Below, in pieces: positions 46,200-54,401 of a stretch of DNA of 64,000 nucleotides (its first letter is position 1; each line of letters opens with the position of its first letter). A program made the position numbers and the translations under genes. Origin of the DNA: Chloroflexota bacterium (GTDB lineage: Bacteria > Chloroflexota > Anaerolineae > Anaerolineales > Villigracilaceae). The stretch covers positions 1-64,000 of the forward strand of contig JACRBN010000026.1 of assembly GCA_016213105.1 (NCBI GenBank). The letters run 5' to 3'. The notes under the pieces were generated by a model. That model saw only the letters and a program-made list of their open reading frames with translations. It made no database searches and was not told the origin of the DNA.

Positions 46200-47138
46200 C
46201 TAAATGGGGTTGAGGATGTAATAGTAGTAATAGATGGCGGCGACGGCAATGGACAGGACACACAGCCCAACCAGCAGCATGACGCCCAGGATGATCCATT
46301 GCCCGACGGTCATGCCCATGTACAGTTTCCTGCGGGCGGGCAAGGAGTCAGAGTCGTTGGCGGTGGAGCGCAGCAGGCCGGGCGGCAGGCTTTCGGACGC
46401 GCCCTCGTCTTCATCGAAGGCAAAGGAGATGTCCTCCTGGCTGCCCGTGTTTTTGGGGGAGGGGGAGGCGTCGAAGATGGCCCTGGCGCGCGAGGCGGGT
46501 TTCTGCTGGGCAGGCTGGGGCGCGGCGGCCACGGCGGTCTCATCCACCCTGGGGAGGGTGATGCGCTCCGCCAGGTCGTAGACCTGTTCGTTGCGCAGGA
46601 TCGAGCGGGTTTGCAGCACCGTGGAGGCAAACTGGGCAATCGCGTCGCTTTTGACCACGCGGATGATCGGGCGCAGGCTTTCCATGTTGAGGCCCGGCTC
46701 GGCGGCCATCAAGACCGGTTCGACCCGCCCGGGGATGGCGATCTGCTGGATCTCGAAATATTTCTGGGTGGCGCGCGCCAGCCGTTCGGTGATACTGATC
46801 AGGTTGCGCTGCGCGGGCGCGGCGCGGCCCTGGTCGATCTTGTTCCACTGGTCGCCCTTGGCCTCGTAGAAGCCCTTGAGATGGGTGACATAGATGACGA
46901 ATACCCCACTGGGAGTAAGCAGGATCATCGGCACGATGACTTCGCTGCCCGGCAGGTTGAAGTTACGGATGAGCACGTACCCTTTTTCGAACAGGCGGTC
47001 CAGCTGGGCGATCACCGCCTTCTGGGCAGACTGTTCGGGGTACCAACTCGGGCCGTATTTCAACGTCGCCTGGGCGCGGCCAATTAGATCGATTTCTCCC
47101 TTTTCGTTTTGGAACGGGGTTTTATCTATGATTCTCAT
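46200..47138 (-). CDS. NERD-like domain protein with C-terminal membrane anchor
   Basis: The N-terminal 130 residues resemble the nuclease-related domain (NERD): FEKGYVLIRNFNLPG and LTPSGVFVIYVTHLKGFYE, which parallel the GVFVIEVK strand of the family, though the catalytic Glu and Lys appear replaced by Tyr and Thr. A middle region and a disordered Ala/Pro/Asp/Glu-rich linker follow. The last 40 residues hold one hydrophobic helix (WIILGVMLLVGLCVLSIAV) and a YYYYY tail. It is likely not an active nuclease. It is co-directional with the glycosyltransferase gene. Confidence 0.6.
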   Translation of the reverse strand: MRIIDKTPFQNEKGEIDLIGRAQATLKYGPSWYPEQSAQKAVIAQLDRLFEKGYVLIRNFNLPGSEVIVPMILLTPSGVFVIYVTHLKGFYEAKGDQWNKIDQGRAAPAQRNLISITERLARATQKYFEIQQIAIPGRVEPVLMAAEPGLNMESLRPIIRVVKSDAIAQFASTVLQTRSILRNEQVYDLAERITLPRVDETAVAAAPQPAQQKPASRARAIFDASPSPKNTGSQEDISFAFDEDEGASESLPPGLLRSTANDSDSLPARRKLYMGMTVGQWIILGVMLLVGLCVLSIAVAAIYYYYYILNPI

Positions 47139-47158
47139 GGGACTCCCGTACGGGTGAT

Positions 47159-47464
47159 TTAGAAAACGGGGACGCCCTCAAGATCATCGTGATCGGCCTG
47201 GGCGCGGGTGGAAATGAACTCGCGGCCGTTCTGTTTCACGGCCTGTACGGGTTTGTCCAGCACGAAGGTGCTGGCCAGGAATTCCTTGCGCTGTCCGGTC
47301 ATGACTTTCTTGCCATTCTCCAGCCGCCCCGCCAGGTCGCTGCGCGCGATCAGGACGCGGTCTGAGAATGTGGCGCCCCGGCGCTCGTAGGCGCGCACGC
47401 AGGCAATTTGTCCGTTTTCGTAACGGACGGCTTCGATCAAGACATCAAACTTCTTCAAGGCCAT
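47159..47464 (-). CDS. Small protein of unknown function
   Basis: 101 residues, mostly charged and strand-rich, with LKKFDVLIEAVRYENGQIAC and DRVLIARSDLAGRLENGKKV. No family recognised, no signal or membrane helix. Codon use is like that of its GC-rich neighbours. It lies 20 bases upstream of the NERD-like gene on the same strand and is the last ordinary gene before the AT-rich island. Confidence 0.6.
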   Translation of the reverse strand: MALKKFDVLIEAVRYENGQIACVRAYERRGATFSDRVLIARSDLAGRLENGKKVMTGQRKEFLASTFVLDKPVQAVKQNGREFISTRAQADHDDLEGVPVF

Positions 47465-47534
47465 CAGCCCTCCATCCGCTATTTTAACATGAAAGCTGCC
47501 GGGATTTCTGCCTGGCGACTCTATGAATCATTTA

Positions 47535-47563
47535 TTGACAAAAAAGATCACATGTTCTAAAAT
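47535..47563 (+). promoter_or_regulatory. Consensus promoter upstream of the AT-rich module
   Basis: TTGACA (47535-47540), 17 bases, TAAAAT (47558-47563). A small inverted repeat GTCTG/CAGAC follows at 47581-47597 and could be an operator or a leader hairpin. Confidence 0.7.
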
Positions 47564-47636
47564 AAATGTGCAGTGACTCAGTCTGCCCTCCTCAGACAAA
47601 GACGTTGCAATTTTGTAAAGTGTTAACATTTGAGCG

Positions 47637-47645
47637 TGTTATAAT
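47637..47645 (+). promoter_or_regulatory. Extended -10 promoter directly before the AT-rich module
   Basis: TG, one base, then TATAAT (47640-47645), 38 bases before the start ATG of the 308-residue gene. A Shine-Dalgarno (AGGAGG) follows at 47673-47678. Confidence 0.65.
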
Positions 47646-47683
47646 ATTTTAAATGTCGTTTTTTATCACAGCTAGGAGGAAAT

Positions 47684-48610
47684 ATGCAACAGAATACAAT
47701 TGAAAGAGAAATTCACTTTTATCGTGTTGATACTGGATTTGACCCAAGTGGTAGTCCAAAATCTTTTAACCCAGTCCCTGTATTAAAACATATAGAAAAA
47801 TTGAAATTTAAAGATGGTAATAATTACTGGAACGATGATGGTAAAACTGTTGCATGTTGGGTATATGGCACGGATATGCCTTGTAAAATAGCTTTAGGAA
47901 ATATTCGCAGGAATGATTTTCCGCTTATTGAAAATCAAGGAGAGTTAACTCCCTTGGAGATTCCTGAAAAAGCGGGCTTAACTGAACAGACTCATATCAT
48001 GTTTTTTGAGGATAACATTGTTGGATGTGATATTAATTTTTATGGTCCTAGGATAACAAAACTATCATATTATCTTGCTGAAAAAGCAGTCGGTGTTGCT
48101 CCAGAGATATTGAATTTCAATCCTATTTTACGGAAAGATATTTATCAGCAACTTGAAAGATTAAAATTTTTGCGAATGATAAGATTGAAATTACGGTCTT
48201 CTCATTCAGATGCTATTTCTAGTATTGATGATGGTTTAGGGGAAGCGTTGAAGGCTACATATATGGCAGTGTCAGGTGATGGCGATCTTGACATGGATAT
48301 TATATTAAAAGCTGCCAAACGCTCGAAGGGTTGGTTAGCCGATCACCTGAATGATGTAGTTAAACGATTGTATAAAAAGCCAGATATTAGATATGATGTT
48401 GAGAAACTTGTAATCAAAGGCTATGATGCCGAAAAACAAAAAAATGTTACACTCGATTTATTAAGTGATAAGTTGATTATTAAAAGAGAGATTTTGAGGA
48501 TGGGCTATAAGTCTAAAGGACTCAATCCGAACTCTGCTTTTAGAGCTATTGCATCGGCTTATGAAGAATTAAAAGATGAGCTAAAGCAGTCGCCGAGTAT
48601 GGTTTTATGA
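47684..48610 (+). CDS. Uncharacterised 308-residue soluble protein of an AT-rich two-gene module
   Basis: No confident family. The N-terminal half (about 1-135) looks like an alpha/beta domain with EIHFYRVDTGFDP, TVACWVYGTDMPCKIALG and HIMFFEDNIVGCDINFYGP. The middle is helical (YQQLERLKFLRMIRLKLRSS). The C-terminal part has VEKLVIKGYDAEKQKNVTLDL and a final helix. No membrane helix or signal peptide. AT-rich codon use contrasts sharply with all neighbours and suggests transfer. AGGAGG precedes the ATG, and the stop is 1 base before the membrane-protein gene. The layout (soluble protein plus small membrane protein beside a tRNA) is like known phage-defence pairs, but the function is unknown. 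Confidence 0.85.
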   Translation: MQQNTIEREIHFYRVDTGFDPSGSPKSFNPVPVLKHIEKLKFKDGNNYWNDDGKTVACWVYGTDMPCKIALGNIRRNDFPLIENQGELTPLEIPEKAGLTEQTHIMFFEDNIVGCDINFYGPRITKLSYYLAEKAVGVAPEILNFNPILRKDIYQQLERLKFLRMIRLKLRSSHSDAISSIDDGLGEALKATYMAVSGDGDLDMDIILKAAKRSKGWLADHLNDVVKRLYKKPDIRYDVEKLVIKGYDAEKQKNVTLDLLSDKLIIKREILRMGYKSKGLNPNSAFRAIASAYEELKDELKQSPSMVL

Positions 48611-48611
48611 C

Positions 48612-49103
48612 ATGAGAACAATCTTGAAATACTGGAGCGCACATTTTCTTACACTTGAAATGGTGTTGGCAGTTGTTTGCTCCCTATTGTTCGTTGTGTG
48701 GTCTGAAACTATAAATAATGGTGTTTTTGTATCACAATTCTTTGGTGATGGTCGTCAGGAACTATATAATGCATTAGCTACGATATTTGGGTCGATGCTT
48801 GGTTTTTCTATCACGGCTGTTTCTATTGTTTTGGGGTACGCACAAAATGAAAAACTTGAGATTTTGAGGATAAGTAAACATTATTCTGTATTATGGGATG
48901 TGTTTAAATCCACAATAAAAGTATTAGCAGCTTCAACAGTTATGGCCCTTGTGGGTTTGATAGGTGATAAAGATGCTAATCCTTCTAATGTGATTTTATA
49001 TTTAAATTTGTTTCTTTCTATGCTCTGTGCTTTTAGAATATCAAGAACGATATGGGTTCTGGAATATATTATTGCAATCGTAGCTACAAAAAAACGCACC
49101 TGA
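48612..49103 (+). CDS. Four-helix membrane protein, partner of the 308-residue protein
   Basis: 163 residues with about four hydrophobic helices (residues 12-30, 52-76, 103-120 and 126-158). The second has GSMLGFSITAVSIVLGYAQN, a pattern seen in small membrane proteins of unknown function. It starts 1 base after the upstream stop, so the pair is translationally coupled. The same AT-rich composition supports joint transfer. The frame ends in KKRT right after a run of seven A; with one A fewer, the reading would continue for 13 codons to a TGA and then 22 more. The C-terminus may therefore be truncated. Confidence 0.8.
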   Translation: MRTILKYWSAHFLTLEMVLAVVCSLLFVVWSETINNGVFVSQFFGDGRQELYNALATIFGSMLGFSITAVSIVLGYAQNEKLEILRISKHYSVLWDVFKSTIKVLAASTVMALVGLIGDKDANPSNVILYLNLFLSMLCAFRISRTIWVLEYIIAIVATKKRT

Positions 49104-49203
49104 AGATGTACTTACGGCTTCTGGTTTAGGTTGAGTAATTAAAGATGTAATTAAATTAATAGTGAATGAAGGAAAGGGTCTAAATGATTTAGCTATTTTC
49201 TGA
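49104..49203 (+). pseudogene. Decayed 3' extension of the membrane-protein gene
   Basis: In the frame reached by removing one A from the A7 run at 49088-49094, the sequence reads NAPEDVLTASGLG, a TGA, then VIKDVIKLIVNEGKGLNDLA and a stop. It is AT-rich and coding-like. It may be the lost C-terminal tail, or a small separate remnant. Confidence 0.4.
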
Positions 49204-49236
49204 TAAACAAGAACTGAACATCTTTATTCCAAAATG

Positions 49237-49269
49237 AACACCGCCATATCAAAGATTGGCGGTGTTTTT
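49237..49269. terminator. Terminator between the AT-rich module and tRNA-Pro
   Basis: AACACCGCCA pairs with TGGCGGTGTT around a 10-base loop, with TTTTT on the plus strand and a weaker T-rich tail on the minus strand. It can end both the module and the tRNA transcript. Confidence 0.85.
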
Positions 49270-49272
49270 GTG

Positions 49273-49347
49273 TCGGGGCGAAAGGATTCGAACCTTCGAC
49301 CTCTTGCTCCCAAAGCAAGCGCGCTAACCGGACTGCGCCACGCCCCG
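49273..49347 (-). tRNA. tRNA-Pro (UGG)
   Basis: A cloverleaf can be folded on the minus strand. The 7-base-pair acceptor CGGGGCG/CGCCCCG has discriminator A. The D arm contains GGTTAGCGC-type loop sequence. The anticodon stem CTTGC/GCAAG encloses TTTGGGA with anticodon TGG. The T arm has GGTTCGAATCC. CCA is not encoded. Its 3' end faces the AT-rich two-gene module. Confidence 0.95.
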
Positions 49348-49375
49348 AATGGACCGGGCGAGTATAATGCGAAGG

Positions 49376-50260
49376 ATGATGACCCGTCAAGCAAAAATGG
49401 CTTTGCTGGCCTGTTCCGTTCTTCTTGGACTTTTCGCCTGCACCCCGTCGAATCAAGCCATCCTCACCCCAAGTGCCGTCCCGCCAACCATTACCCCATC
49501 GCCCGTTCCGCCCACCCGCACCCCCACGCTGACTCCCACCGCCGCGCCGGCGGCCTGTCTCAGCCAGCCGGGCCGCGTGGAGGAGGGCGTGCTCGAAAGT
49601 ACCAAGCCGCCCCAACAATTCCTCATCTACCTGCCGCCCTGTTACGATCAGCAAACGGATTCGCACTACCCCGTGCTCTACCTGCTGCACGGACAGACCT
49701 ACACCGACGATCAGTGGGTGCGCCTCGGCGCGGCCCGCATCGCGGACGAGTTGATCCACTCGGGCGAGGCTGCGCCCTTCCTCATCGTCTTTCCCGATGA
49801 CCGCTACTGGAACCTGCCGCCGGGTCCGCTGTTCGGCGAGCGCTTGATCGACGCGCTGATCCCCCACATCGACCAGACCTATCGCACCCTGGATGACCGC
49901 GGGCACCGCGCGCTGGGCGGCCTCTCGCGCGGCGGCGGCTGGACCGTGAACCTCGGCCTGACCCACCCCGAGCTGTTCGGCATGTTGGGCTTGCACTCGC
50001 CCGCCGTCTTCACCGGCGACGGCGGACTCATCGAGGACTGGGTGGAGGCCATTCCGCCCGACCAGGTTCCGCGCGTGTGGCTGGACGTGGGCGACCAGGA
50101 TCGGGAGCTGGGCTACGCCCGCCTGTTCAGCGGCATCCTGGCGCAGTACGGCATCCTGCTTGAATTCCACGTGTATTCGGGCGATCACAGTGAAATCTAC
50201 TGGGGCCAGCACGTGGAGGAATACCTGCGCTGGTACACCCAGGGCTGGGCTGAAAATTAA
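49376..50260 (+). CDS. Secreted lipoprotein esterase (esterase D / Fes-like alpha-beta hydrolase)
   Basis: A signal peptide with lipobox VLLGLFAC is followed by a Thr/Pro linker (PTITPSPVPPTRTPTLTPT). The hydrolase domain has YPVLYLLHGQTYTDDQW, the nucleophile elbow GGLSRGGGW, an Asp in WLDVGDQDRELG and a catalytic His in YSGDHSEIYW. This is the putative-esterase family, which includes feruloyl and enterochelin esterases and mycolyltransferases. The substrate is unknown. ATG 49376 lies 7 bases after TATAAT, so the transcript may be leaderless; ATG 49367 and 49379 are alternatives. Confidence 0.85.
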   Translation: MMTRQAKMALLACSVLLGLFACTPSNQAILTPSAVPPTITPSPVPPTRTPTLTPTAAPAACLSQPGRVEEGVLESTKPPQQFLIYLPPCYDQQTDSHYPVLYLLHGQTYTDDQWVRLGAARIADELIHSGEAAPFLIVFPDDRYWNLPPGPLFGERLIDALIPHIDQTYRTLDDRGHRALGGLSRGGGWTVNLGLTHPELFGMLGLHSPAVFTGDGGLIEDWVEAIPPDQVPRVWLDVGDQDRELGYARLFSGILAQYGILLEFHVYSGDHSEIYWGQHVEEYLRWYTQGWAEN

Positions 50261-50264
50261 TATC

Positions 50265-50298
50265 GTTGCGAGGAGGGCCGAAGGCCCGGTGAAGCAAC
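50265..50298. repeat. Short interspersed hairpin repeat after the esterase gene
   Basis: GTTGC/GCAAC ends enclose GCGAGGAGGGCCGAAGGCCC with a GGGCC/GGCCC hairpin. It is the same style as the GTCATTGCGAG...GAAGCAATC repeat at 27105. Confidence 0.55.
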
Positions 50299-50310
50299 CT
50301 CCGAAACCAC

Positions 50311-50386
50311 CCTTGCGAAGGTTGGAGGCAGCCAAAACCTGTTTTTGGATCAAGAAAGTGTACGTTGCAAAATAACCTTCGCAAGG
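50311..50386. repeat. 76-bp inverted-repeat element upstream of galE
   Basis: Perfect 13-base ends CCTTGCGAAGGTT and AACCTTCGCAAGG. The same ends occur in the 93-bp element at 51411-51503, on the other side of galE. Confidence 0.8.
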
Positions 50387-50423
50387 TTTTGCTGAATAAA
50401 CCTATACTCATTCAGGAGACTCC

Positions 50424-51401
<978 letters not shown>

Positions 51402-51410
51402 TTCGAACAG

Positions 51411-51503
51411 CCTTGCGAAGGTTTGGAATCCAACGATACTGCCGTTTGGGACGGCTTGTAAGCTCAAAAGAGCACGTTTGTTCGTGACCTAACCTTCGCA
51501 AGG
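51411..51503. repeat. 93-bp inverted-repeat element downstream of galE
   Basis: It has the same 13-base ends as the element at 50311-50386, with a different interior, which itself contains CCGTTTGGGACGG. It lies between galE and the MBL-fold gene. Confidence 0.8.
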
Positions 51504-51525
51504 TTGTGAACCGATGGAGCATCAC

Positions 51526-52209
51526 ATGGCATTTTCCTTTCATCGCATCCCCGTGGGGATCTGCAACTGCTACCTGCTGCGCGGCGAGCGCACCGTGCTC
51601 GTCGACGCGGGCGCATGGGGCGGGACGCCGGCGTTCGTGCGCGGCATGAACGCTCTGGGCGTCGATCCCAAACAGATCGATCTGATCGTGATCACACACG
51701 GGCACTGGGACCACATCACCTGTCTGAGCGACATCCGCGCGATGAGCGGGGCGCAGGTCGCCGTCCACCAACGGGACCAGGCCTGGGTCGAGACGGGCAG
51801 GTCGCCCTTCCCGAACGGGGTGGGCGCCTACGGCCGCGCCATGTCTGCACTGGCGAAGACGCTCCTGCATCCCAAACTCCCGCCGGTCAAGGTGGATGTG
51901 TCCATCGGCGATGACGGCCTGTCGCTGGCGGAGTATGGCATCCCAGGCCGGGTCGTGTATACGCCTGGACATTCGCTGGGCCACGTCAGCGTCCTGCTCG
52001 ACTCGGGCGATGCACTGGTCGGCGACATGGCGATGAACGACTGGTACCTGCGCTGGACGCCCGGCCTGCCCGTGTTGGCCGATGACGTCCATTTGATGAT
52101 CGCGAGCTGGAGGAAAATTTTGCCGATGGGCATCCAGACCGTATATCCCTCCCACGGCGCGGAATTCCCCGTGACCGTGATCCGCAAAGAAATCGAGGCC
52201 TTCCAATGA
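51526..52209 (+). CDS. MBL-fold metallo-hydrolase
   Basis: A metallo-beta-lactamase fold with the zinc motif THGHWDH (H58, H60, D62, H63), a following H in TPGHSLGHVS and the Asp/Ala pair in LVGDMAM, then SHGAEF. It belongs to the glyoxalase II-like/generic hydrolase group; the substrate is unknown. ATG 51526 has GGAG 6 bases upstream. It overlaps the protease gene by 4 bases (ATGA), so the two are coupled. Confidence 0.9.
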   Translation: MAFSFHRIPVGICNCYLLRGERTVLVDAGAWGGTPAFVRGMNALGVDPKQIDLIVITHGHWDHITCLSDIRAMSGAQVAVHQRDQAWVETGRSPFPNGVGAYGRAMSALAKTLLHPKLPPVKVDVSIGDDGLSLAEYGIPGRVVYTPGHSLGHVSVLLDSGDALVGDMAMNDWYLRWTPGLPVLADDVHLMIASWRKILPMGIQTVYPSHGAEFPVTVIRKEIEAFQ

Positions 52210-52850
52210 CTTTTATCGTTGTGTTGATCGGTTGGGTTTTCTCGTTGTGCCTGCACGAATTCTCGCACGCCTTCGTGGCCTACCAGGGCGGCGACTATAC
52301 CGTGAAGGACAAGGGCTACCTCACCTTCAATCCGCTCAAGTACACGCACCCCGTCTATTCGCTGCTCCTGCCCGTATTGTTCCTCGTCGCCGGCGGGATC
52401 GGCCTGCCGGGCGGCGCGGTGTACATTGAACGCTGGCGTCTGCGCGGTCCGCGCTGGGAGACGGCCGTTTCGCTGGCGGGTCCGTTCTCGAACGCCCTGC
52501 TGGCCCTGGTCCTGGGTCTGACCCTGCGCTTTACCTCGCTGGCAGATACGGTCTTCGGGCCTGGGCTGGCCTTCCTGGCCCTGCTGCAAGTCTCGGCCGT
52601 GGTGCTGAACCTGCTGCCCGTCCCGCCCTTCGACGGCTTCGGCGCGCTCGAACCGTACCTGCCGATGGAGTGGCGCGTCAAACTGGCCGAGACGCGCGGC
52701 GCGCTTTCGATCATCGTGTTTATCGTGTTGTGGTACGTACCCTTCATCAATCGCGGCTTTTGGCTGCTGGTGGGATTGCTCGCTCGCCTGAGCGGCATTC
52801 CGCTCGACACGGCCATGTTGGGATACGATCAATTCCTGTTTTGGCAATGA
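52206..52850 (+). CDS. Site-2 protease family (M50-like) membrane protein
   Basis: An intramembrane zinc metalloprotease-like protein with HEFSH at 17-21 (HExxH) and the second ligand motif NLLPVPPFDGF near residue 141. Five to six hydrophobic helices are present and there is no PDZ domain. The length of 214 residues matches the small Chloroflexota/Firmicutes homologues of unknown substrate. Coupled to the MBL gene and followed by a strong terminator. Confidence 0.9.
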   Translation: MTFIVVLIGWVFSLCLHEFSHAFVAYQGGDYTVKDKGYLTFNPLKYTHPVYSLLLPVLFLVAGGIGLPGGAVYIERWRLRGPRWETAVSLAGPFSNALLALVLGLTLRFTSLADTVFGPGLAFLALLQVSAVVLNLLPVPPFDGFGALEPYLPMEWRVKLAETRGALSIIVFIVLWYVPFINRGFWLLVGLLARLSGIPLDTAMLGYDQFLFWQ

Positions 52851-52853
52851 ACG

Positions 52854-52886
52854 AAACGCGGCCCGTCTCTGAGACGGGCCGCGTTT
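52854..52886 (+). terminator. Terminator after the site-2 protease gene
   Basis: AAACGCGGCCCGTC pairs with GACGGGCCGCGTTT around TCTGA and is followed by TT. It lies 3 bases after the stop codon. Confidence 0.9.
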
Positions 52887-52912
52887 TTGATGGGGGAGAA
52901 TTTGTAGCAATC

Positions 52913-52941
52913 TTTACAATTCGGATATTTTTTATTATAAT
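52913..52941 (+). promoter_or_regulatory. Promoter of the NDH-2 gene
   Basis: TTTACA (52913-52918), 17 bases, TATAAT (52936-52941), in an AT-rich stretch between a terminator and the gene. Confidence 0.75.
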
Positions 52942-52971
52942 AATAGTGTAATATTTCACAAATAGACAGGA

Positions 52972-52990
52972 CGCAAGTTGCCAACTTGCG
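52972..52990. repeat. Palindrome in the NDH-2 leader
   Basis: CGCAAGTTG and CAACTTGCG flank one C, followed by CTAC as in the rnhB palindromes. It lies 17 bases before the NDH-2 start codon, and GGAGAG follows directly. Confidence 0.8.
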
Positions 52991-53007
52991 CTACAGGAGA
53001 GAGACCC

Positions 53008-54257
53008 ATGATCGCAGAGAAGCTCCCCCACGTGGTCATTATCGGTGCTGGATTTGGCGGCTTGCAGGCCGCGCGGAAACTGGCGAAGGCGCCGGTGCGC
53101 ATCACGTTGATCGATCGCCAGAATTATCATTTATTCCAACCGCTGCTGTACCAGATCGCCATCGCGGGCCTGGTGCCTTCGCAGATTGCCTATCCCATCC
53201 GCACCATCTTCCGCGGGCAGAAGAACCTGAATTTCCAAATGGGTGAAGTGACCGAGGTCAACCTGGCGGAGCGCTACGTCAAGCTGGACGGTTCGGTCAT
53301 TGCCTACGATCATCTCATCCTGGCTGCGGGCGGACAGACGAATTTCTTCGGCCTGGATTCGGTCGAGCGCAACGGCTTTGACCTGAAGAACGTGGAGAGC
53401 GCGGTGCAGACGCGCAATCACCTGCTTTCGGCTTTCGAGAGCGCCAGCCGTGAAGCGGACGCCGACAAACGCCGCGCCCTGCTGACCTTCGTCGTGGTTG
53501 GCGCAGGCCCGACGGGAGTCGAGACTTCGGGCGCGCTGGCTGAGTTGATCCGCCACGTGATGGTCAAGGAGTATCCCGCCATCGACATGAACGAGGCGCG
53601 CGTGCTGCTGCTCGAAGCGGGGCCGACCGTCATGCCCGCCTATCCCGACGAATTGCGCCAATCCACACAGCGACTGTTGACGGGCAAGCGCGTGGAGGTG
53701 CTGCTCAACGCCAAATTAACCGACTACAACGGCGAGCGGGTCACGCTGGCCGACGGCACGATCATCCCTGCGCACACCCTGATCTGGACGGCGGGCGTGA
53801 AGGCGGCAGGGCTGGCGTCGAAGCTGGGGTGCGGCAGGCAGGCGCGGGCCGCGTGGTGACCGAGTCCACGCTGCAATTGCCTGGGCATCCCGAGGTCTTC
53901 GTCATCGGCGACATGGCCTACGTCGAAGATGGGAACGGCCATCCGCTGCCGATGCTTTCGACGGTGGCGCTCCAGCAGGCCGACTCTGTGGCGGAGAATA
54001 TTCGCCGCATCCTCGCCAGTGAGGTCCTGCGTCCCTTCCATTACAAGGATCCTGGCCTGTTGGCCACGGTGGGACGCAACGCCGCCGTGGCGCGCATCTG
54101 GGGCCTGTCGTTCAGCGGATTCATCGCCTGGCTGATCTGGGTCTTCCTGCACATCTATCGCCTGATCGGCTTCCGCAACCGCATCGTGGTGCTGATCAAC
54201 TGGGCCTGGGATTATTTTTTCTACGATACGCAGGTGCGGTTGATTACGAAGGAGTAA
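53008..54257 (+). pseudogene. Type II NADH dehydrogenase-like flavoprotein, frameshifted
   Basis: Non-pumping NADH:quinone oxidoreductase family. It has an FAD motif IIGAGFGGLQAARKL, the YHLFQPLLYQIA family block, the NADH motif VVVGAGPTGVETSG and a C-terminal membrane-associating helix region (FSGFIAWLIWVFLHIYRL). The first frame runs to 53859, the second continues from about 53830 with VRQAGAGRVVTEST and VFVIGDMAYVEDG. One extra G in the GGGG run at 53826-53829 would join them perfectly. Either the gene is broken by a one-base deletion or the base was lost in sequencing. ATG 53008 has GGAGAG upstream. Confidence 0.85.
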
Positions 54258-54264
54258 AAAATTG

Positions 54265-54352
54265 TGTCATTCTGAGCAACCGAAGGGAGCGAAGAATCTC
54301 ATCACAACGAGCGGGATCCTTCGGGCGCAGCGAACGCGCCTTCAGGATGACA
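54265..54352. repeat. 88-bp repeat with TGTCATTCTGA ends
   Basis: TGTCATTCTGA at the left and TCAGGATGACA at the right form near-perfect inverted ends; the interior is GC-rich with GAGCGAAGAATCTC and CGCAGCGAACGCG. The same end sequence occurs at 8799-8833 and 27215-27225. Confidence 0.75.
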
Positions 54353-54373
54353 AAACGATACGTTTGTTGTGAT

Positions 54374-54401
54374 AAACTCACCCCGCTAAAGGAGTGAGTT
54401 T
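54374..54401 (+). promoter_or_regulatory. Hairpin enclosing the ribosome-binding site of the EamA gene
   Basis: AAACTCAC (54374-54381) pairs with GTGAGTTT (54394-54401). The loop holds AAAGGAG, the ribosome-binding site, and the TTG start follows the stem directly. It could modulate translation or be a weak terminator for the upstream gene. Confidence 0.45.

Noticed and set aside
47465-47683. A second copy of the tRNA-Pro 3' end that would mark an att site at the left edge of the AT-rich module
   Set aside because: I looked for GGTTCGAATCC or the acceptor sequence in this stretch and saw none, so integration is suggested only by position and composition.
47684-49103. Naming the two-gene module as a Kiwa system
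   Set aside because: Only the layout (four-helix membrane protein plus soluble protein of about 310 residues) is similar. Gene order is reversed and no shared motif is visible.
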